12,329 nt of DNA from assembly GCA_015501585.1 (NCBI GenBank), contig JADNRY010001319.1:1-12329 (forward strand), in the 5' to 3' direction. Position numbers and translations under genes: made by a program. The notes beneath the pieces were generated by a model. That model did no database searches. It worked only from the letters and a program-made list of their open reading frames with translations, and had not been told where the DNA came from. Below, piece by piece: positions 9,001-12,329 of the stretch (position 1 is its first letter; the number at the start of each line of letters is the position of its first letter). The stretch comes from Rhodocollybia butyracea. Lineage: Eukaryota > Basidiomycota > Agaricomycetes > Agaricales > Omphalotaceae.

Positions 9001-9119
9001 ACCACATATTTGGTCTTATTAGTCTGCACTTTTGTTACATTGACCTTACTAAAAAGACCCAAAAACCTAGGCAAAACCCGGGCAGCTAGGTCATGACCTT
9101 GGGATTTAGGTCATGACCT
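9001..9119. repeat. Left terminal inverted repeat (119 bp)
   Basis: It begins ACCACATATTTGGTC and ends in two AGGTCATGACCT palindromes (9088-9099 and 9108-9119). It matches the reverse complement of 10147-10265 at 118 of 119 positions by my alignment. Confidence 0.85.
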
Positions 9120-9171
9120 AAAAATTGGTCATGACTAGGTCAGGTTGGTCTTTTCCTGGGGTTGGTAGGTC

Positions 9172-9319
9172 ATGGCCTGGGGTGAGATAGGATATGGCCT
9201 AGGTGGGGCAGGGCATGGTCTAGGTGAGGGAGGGGATGGTCTAGGTGAGGGAGGGGATGGTCTAGGAGGGGGAGGGTATAGTCTAGGAGGAGGAGGTTAT
9301 GGTCTAGGAGGGGGATATA
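9172..9319 (+). repeat. G-rich degenerate array with 21-bp period
   Basis: The core ATGG(T/C)CTAGG or a variant starts at 9172, 9194, 9215, 9236, 9257, 9278 and 9299, so six steps of 22, 21, 21, 21, 21 and 21 bp. Units look like ATGGTCTAGGTGAGGGAGGGG. The strand is strongly G-rich with several GGG runs, so G-quadruplex formation is conceivable. The period and the GGTCATGG-like core suggest that it derives from the same 21-bp ancestor as the palindrome array to its right. Confidence 0.8.
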
Positions 9320-9539
9320 TAGTTAGTTTAAGAGGTGTAGGGTGAGAGTGGAGGATGGTGAGATAGAGAATATAAGCAAGAATGAAATATCATAGAATCA
9401 TGACAAGAAATGTGTAGTAACATATTGGGATTATTGGGATTTTTTACATATCTGTAGATTATGACAAGATCAAGCTAAGTCACAGTGCCCTGTTCGGGGT
9501 TGTCAGGCAAGAATGTGACTTACCTGACCTAGCTGATTC

Positions 9540-9866
9540 AGGTGTCATGACCTACTTTTTAGGTCATGACCTGGGTGAACTAGGTCATGACCTACCTGAC
9601 CTAGGTCATGACCTGGGTGAACTAGGTCATGACCTACTTGACCTAGGTCATGACCTGGGTGAACTAGGTCATGACCTACTTGACCTAGGTCATGACCTGG
9701 GTGAACTAGGTCATGACCTACGTGACCAGGTCATGACCTGGTTCACCCAGGTCATGACCTGGGTGAACTAGGTCATGACCTACTTGACCTAGGCCATGAC
9801 CTGGATGAACTAGGTCATGACCTGGGTGGACTAGGTCATGACCTACCTGGCCTAAGTCATGACCAA
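9540..9866. repeat. Palindrome array: 12-bp AGGTCATGACCT every 21 bp
   Basis: Full or one-mismatch copies start at 9561, 9582, 9603, 9624, 9645, 9666, 9687, 9708, 9728, 9749, 9770, 9791, 9812, 9833 and 9854: 15 copies with one 20-bp step and all others 21 bp. A sixteenth copy with a 2-bp insertion lies at 9540. The 9-bp spacers alternate between GGGTGAACT and ACTTGACCT types in most of the array, giving a 42-bp higher-order unit. One spacer (9740-9748) is inverted and creates a 28-bp perfect palindrome at 9741-9768. The 74-codon frame across it (9547-9771) is open only because 21 is divisible by three. Confidence 0.95.
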
Positions 9867-10146
9867 GCCAATTTAAAAATTACTAGATTAGGAAATTTTT
9901 CCATTTTTGCAGTGGATGAGGTCAAAGCTATTTTTATTACCAAATAAGGCAATTTTCAAACACCTTAACCGGTTTTATGTTTTTTTAATAGAGTTAGATA
10001 CATTTGGAAATTTTTATAAATTACTATATTAGGCAATTTTATTTCAATAGACTTTTATTTCTTAATTAGGCAATTTCAAAACTTTTGCAGTGGATGAGGC
10101 CAAAGCTGTTTTCATTGCCTAATTGAGAAGTGACAAATTTTTTCCC
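9867..10146. repeat. AT-rich half of the element with an internal direct repeat
   Basis: About 280 bp of AT-rich DNA. A 25-bp direct repeat with one mismatch lies at 9905-9929 and 10083-10107 (core GCAGTGGATGAGG). ATTAGGCAATTT-like motifs recur at about 9945, 10028 and 10065. No ORF is present. Confidence 0.7.
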
Positions 10147-10265
10147 AGGTCATGACCTAAATCCCAAGGTCATGACCTAGCTGCCCAGGTTTTGCCTAGG
10201 TTTTTGGGTCTTTTTAGTAAGGTCAATGTAACAAAAGTGCAGACTAATAAGACCAAATATGTGGT
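10147..10265. repeat. Right terminal inverted repeat (119 bp)
   Basis: Reverse complement of 9001-9119 with one difference. It carries AGGTCATGACCT at 10147-10158 and 10167-10178, 20 bp apart as in the left arm. Confidence 0.85.
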
Positions 10266-10274
10266 TGCCTGAAG

Positions 10275-10282
10275 TGAAGTGG
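10275..10282. repeat. Right 8-bp target-site duplication (TGAAGTGG)
   Basis: Second copy of the duplication flanking the element. On the minus strand it forms the last codons of the upstream exon (GCC ACT TCA), in the same frame as the copy at 8982-8989. Confidence 0.65.
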
Positions 10283-10552
10283 CGTTGTCCAAGACTACCT
10301 TTTCGTAGTCTTTGATATACTCCCTTTTGATGGTTGCTTTGATATTGCCCTGAATGCTGTTTGAATCGGAAATCACACAACAGGCACGGCGGGCGCAGGA
10401 GCAACTGCAACGCCGGCAAGAGGTCTCTCAGGTGGAGTATAGCCAGGAGGAGGGGTTACAGGGCCGGCAGCGGCGGGGTCGCGTCAAGGAGGCATAGTAT
10501 CAGAAGTAGCTGGAGTTCAAGTTAAAAGAGCGGTCCAGATGCCTGGGGGAGC

Positions 10553-10601
10553 TTTTTATAAGCTCGTCGAGACAATAAATAAGTTCATCGAGACAATAAA
10601 C
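10553..10601 (-). promoter_or_regulatory. TATA-like box and 21-bp duplication upstream of the split gene
   Basis: TATAAAAA on the minus strand (10560-10553) lies about 58 bp upstream of the ATG at 10495 and sits in a near-palindrome GAGCTT...AAGCTC. Just upstream, a 21-bp unit is present twice (10560-10580 and 10581-10601, each containing CGAGACAATAAA). The position fits a core promoter of the minus-strand gene, but that gene's start is itself uncertain. Confidence 0.35.
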
Positions 10602-10767
10602 ATCAATTCTTTGACCTACGTTTCACCGATTTCAGACAGGGCCACAGATCCACAGGTCTTTTCTTTTGTCCAGAGATACGCGATCCTCCGCGATGTGGAT
10701 TGTGGAGTTCACAGTCAGACAAAAAGCTACAAAGTAGTCAAAAAAAGCCAGCATACGTAGCTCTTAG

Positions 10768-10950
10768 CCAGCAACAAGCGTTGCTGGAGTCGAGTGTGGC
10801 AGCATCGCTTTCAAAATCTCGTTTTGAAGCGGAGTCCAACTGGCAGTAGATTTTCCACCAACAAGCGTTATTGAGCGCTGAGCATTATGTGAGGTTCAAG
10901 AACTTGAAGCCAGCAGGCGCTAGCCCTTACCAACAACAAGCGTTGCTGGT
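10768..10950. repeat. Three copies of CAACAAGCGTT, two as tight hairpins
   Basis: The motif starts at 10772, 10859 and 10934. The first forms an 8-bp stem CCAGCAAC/GTTGCTGG around the loop AAGC (10768-10787). The third forms a 9-bp stem with one mismatch around the same loop (10929-10950). The middle copy has lost most of its right arm. A further hairpin with the TCAAAA/TTTTGA stem (10811-10827) lies between the first two. Confidence 0.6.
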
Positions 10951-11340
10951 GGTGTGGTCGTGAATCAGAAGGAAATGTCAATCCCGGCCTGCACCTCACG
11001 TGAATTTGCTTTTTGCGTACTGCGCTTCACGAGCGCTAATATAACTAACTTCAAGTCTTGACCATTCACCCAACACTAGAGCTAATTGTGGACTTTGCCT
11101 CTCTGATGCCTGTCATTCGAGCTCTCTGACGCTTTGTCATTGAGTCTGCAACGTCAAACGCCTCCGCATATTCCTATCCGCATGATGGAGTACATTTGTT
11201 TTTTTGCCTGCTCGATGCCCTGCTGCAATATTTTCATTCTTCAGCATCACCGAAAGCGATCTCCTGCGTAATCACAGTCAACGTGAAGATGGTCAGTCGA
11301 TTCTCTCCTCATCTCACTCAGTAGCCTCATTAAATCTTAG
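10951..11340. other. Intergenic stretch
   Basis: I see no gene or clear repeat here. Pyrimidine-rich patches near 11200-11340 could be the promoter region of the plus-strand gene that follows, but no TATA box is obvious. Confidence 0.4.
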
Positions 11341-12329
11341 ATGGCTCAGGCCATGCAAAAAGCACCGTCACCCGTACGTGAAAGTAATCGTACAAACTCT
11401 ACAACTCTGTTGTGTAACCTTTTCTGTTCCTATTGTAGTCTCTTTACCATCCTCTGTAAAAATTTGCCCAGTGTTGCCAAACTGTATTCATTTTTCAATC
11501 AACTTACTTATTCTGATGGCCTCGTTGGTGCGCTTCTCGCCAAACCAAGGAATTCCTCACTTCTCCTAATTGCGACTATCTTCCCGATCCCCCACTTGGC
11601 TCCACTCGCAACCTATATCGTCGCAATGATGCTCGCTATGGTCAGGATGACCCTATCTGTTGGCCTCAGCCTTATAACCCTCGTTATCCTTTCTATGCTG
11701 CTATTTCCAAAAAACCCACTGATTTGCACTCTTTTGAATCTAGTATCATGTGGTTGGACTTGCGAGAGGGAGATCTTTCTTTCACTTCACAAGGTGAAGA
11801 ACGAAAAGAAGGGATCGTTAAATCCGAGATCATATCAGCCTTACAGCGGAAAATCACACTGTTGAAGCCTCGTGTCAGTGTATTTTACGAGGGAAATCCT
11901 GACAGCACTCGTTGGACATTCCTCAAGGAGAATATAGATAGTATTAACCTGTTCTTGAGCGTTTGGGCACCGTATCGGCCACGCTTCGTGACCAGCAGCC
12001 TGGGTTGACGGAACTTCAACGGGCCTATCTCATGCCAAGGCCATTCTTGACTTTCACCGATTGGTGGAGAAACCCGGGATCTCCGATACACCAGCCACTG
12101 TTGACACCAAGGAATTTTGGCGCAAAATGATTTCCTACCCATTCCTAAACCTGGTTGAACGCAATGCCAAAGTCACAGGGAAGTTGCAGATCCAGCTTGA
12201 AGCACAGATATACGTTGAAGATTCTATCAAAGCATACAACGCCAACATGGCTTTTCGTCTGCCATCTCTCGAGGGAGCTGCTGATCCAGTTATAGCGTGT
12301 CGTCTCATACGTGAAATTTGTATGATCAA
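11341..12329 (+). pseudogene. Hypothetical fungal protein with frameshifts, 3' end outside window
   Basis: The most plausible start is ATG 11341 (MAQAMQKAPSP). A donor GTACGT near 11374 and acceptor TTGTAG near 11439 suggest a first intron, but the joins up to about 11560 are unresolved. From about 11518 one frame is open and coherent: SPNCDYLPDPPLGSTRN, SKKPTDLHSFESSIMWLDL, KPRVSVFYEGNPDSTRWTFL. It shifts near 11955 to LERLGTVSATLRDQQPGL and near 12034 to HAKAILDFHRLVEKPG, KEFWRKMISYPFLNLVERN and AYNANMAFRLPSLEGAADPV, running off the right edge. The protein is soluble and charged, with Leu-rich helical stretches and no visible catalytic motif. I do not recognise the family. Two one-base frameshifts within 80 bp mean decay or sequencing error. 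Confidence 0.5.

Larger units (their letters stand above)
8990..10274. mobile_element. Non-autonomous inverted-repeat DNA element, 1285 bp
   Basis: The element has terminal inverted repeats of 119 bp (9001-9119 and 10147-10265) that differ at one position (C at 9079 against T). Short imperfect outer ends (TCAGTTCAGTC on the left, CTTCAGGCA in reverse complement on the right) extend to the 8-bp duplications. Removing 8990-10282 deletes 1293 bp, a multiple of three, and rejoins VLDNATS to DGKEAK in the minus-strand gene. There is no transposase-like ORF inside, so it must be mobilised in trans. The interior is two 21-bp-period arrays and an AT-rich half. An 8-bp duplication fits hAT-like elements among others, but the ends do not match a hAT consensus I know, so the superfamily is open. 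The near-identical arms suggest recent movement or gene conversion between arms. Confidence 0.75.
6408..10495 (-). pseudogene. Decayed gene with HMG-box-like segment, split by an inserted element
   Basis: Reading from 10495 down: ATG, an in-frame TGA at codon 4 (10484-10486), and a Pro/Ala-rich stretch to a TGA at 10373-10375. The coding block YIKDYEKVVLDNATS follows up to 10275, then the inserted element, then DGKEAKAIKRWRDD from 8981. Introns at 8800-8834, 8375-8431 and 7875-7931 separate the next blocks. About 8615-8440 resembles an HMG box (YFEDLKSSEIKE, then YQKMLKKNWDDLSVEEKQGW). Later come LPSIILFADHLDYST, QPWTYDDEGYPVFPPVD, LTHDFFEETW and NDTELPWEKLSKSPSNLYDH. The C-terminus is Ala/Thr/Ser/Pro-rich with repeats and ends KEPPKKKKNSLIRIH at the stop 6408-6410. 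Further breaks: frameshifts near 8328, 8095, 7964, 7695-7705 (a GAA run) and at the seven-G run 6519-6525; a TAG at 8255-8257; and loss of frame within the repeats. I do not know the family. An HMG-like DNA-binding role is inference. Joining everything down to 6408 as one gene is likely but not proven. Confidence 0.55.

Noticed and set aside
8767..9096. Plus-strand 109-codon ORF running into the left terminal repeat
   Set aside because: It is antisense to a minus-strand exon with much better coding character, and its C-terminal residues recur only because both terminal repeats share the sequence.
9547..9771. 74-codon frame with perfect seven-residue repeats (LGHDLGE-like), possibly a coiled-coil or repeat protein
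   Set aside because: It is a direct product of the 21-bp DNA period (21 is a multiple of three). It lies within a non-coding palindromic array and shows no codon-level constraint.
9561..9865. AGGTCATGACCT resembles a palindromic nuclear-receptor response element
   Set aside because: Fungi lack animal-type nuclear receptors; the similarity is of short sequence only and gives no support for such a function.
9540..9866. CRISPR-like array because of regular repeats and spacers
   Set aside because: Spacers are only 9 bp and are themselves repeated, the repeats are 12-bp palindromes, and the genome is eukaryotic.
10539..10760. Plus-strand 73-codon ORF with KLVETINKFIETIN repeat
   Set aside because: The repeat comes from a 21-bp DNA duplication, and no other coding evidence exists; the region fits a promoter or intergenic stretch better.

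Overview
The window looks like nuclear DNA of a basidiomycete fungus, most likely an Agaricomycete. The reasons are short introns of about 50-57 bp with GTGAGT/GTACGT donors and CTAAT/CTGAC branch sites, a DUF6589-type protein (a family I know as multicopy in Agaricomycetes), remnants of a Ty3/Gypsy integrase, and dense repeats. No bacterial-style operons, tRNA or rRNA genes were found. Family assignments come from reading translations by eye; no database search was possible.

Layout. At 2-701 (+) lies the 3' part of a Ser/Thr/Pro-rich hypothetical protein that enters from the left edge. It ends tail-to-tail with a DUF6589 gene on the minus strand (726-3606), which is largely complete but carries two single-base frameshifts and a block of stops. 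From 3607 to about 4800 comes a repeat-derived stretch: palindromes, a GC-rich foldback at 4019-4084, two diverged copies of a Gypsy integrase C-terminal motif (4130-4331), and a polypurine tract directly followed by TGTAAC, which looks like the start of a 3' LTR (4557). At 4792-5282 (+) is a short spliced reading frame, possibly a beta-propeller fragment. The stretch 5283-6400 holds only ORF remnants and a segment saturated with GTTTAAAC-like palindromes (5985-6360).

The centre of interest is 6408-10495. A decayed minus-strand gene with an HMG-box-like segment and a repetitive Ala/Thr/Pro-rich C-terminus is split by a 1285-bp inverted-repeat element (8990-10274). The element has 119-bp terminal inverted repeats that differ at one position. 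It is flanked by an 8-bp direct duplication (TGAAGTGG), and removing it together with one duplication copy rejoins the host reading frame. It encodes no transposase. Its interior holds two arrays that both run at a 21-bp period: 15 copies of a 12-bp palindrome AGGTCATGACCT on the right, and a G-rich degenerate version on the left. The 21-bp period is about two turns of B-DNA, so all palindromes would lie on one face of the helix. I consider this element the best candidate for something undescribed.

From 10500 to 11340 there is a possible TATA box, a 21-bp duplication, and three copies of a CAACAAGCGTT motif (two of them hairpins), with no gene. At 11341-12329 (+) another coding region with at least two frameshifts runs off the right edge. 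Almost every gene is disabled by single-base indels, several in homopolymers. That means either real decay in a repeat-rich compartment or uncorrected long-read assembly errors; the two cannot be separated from sequence alone.
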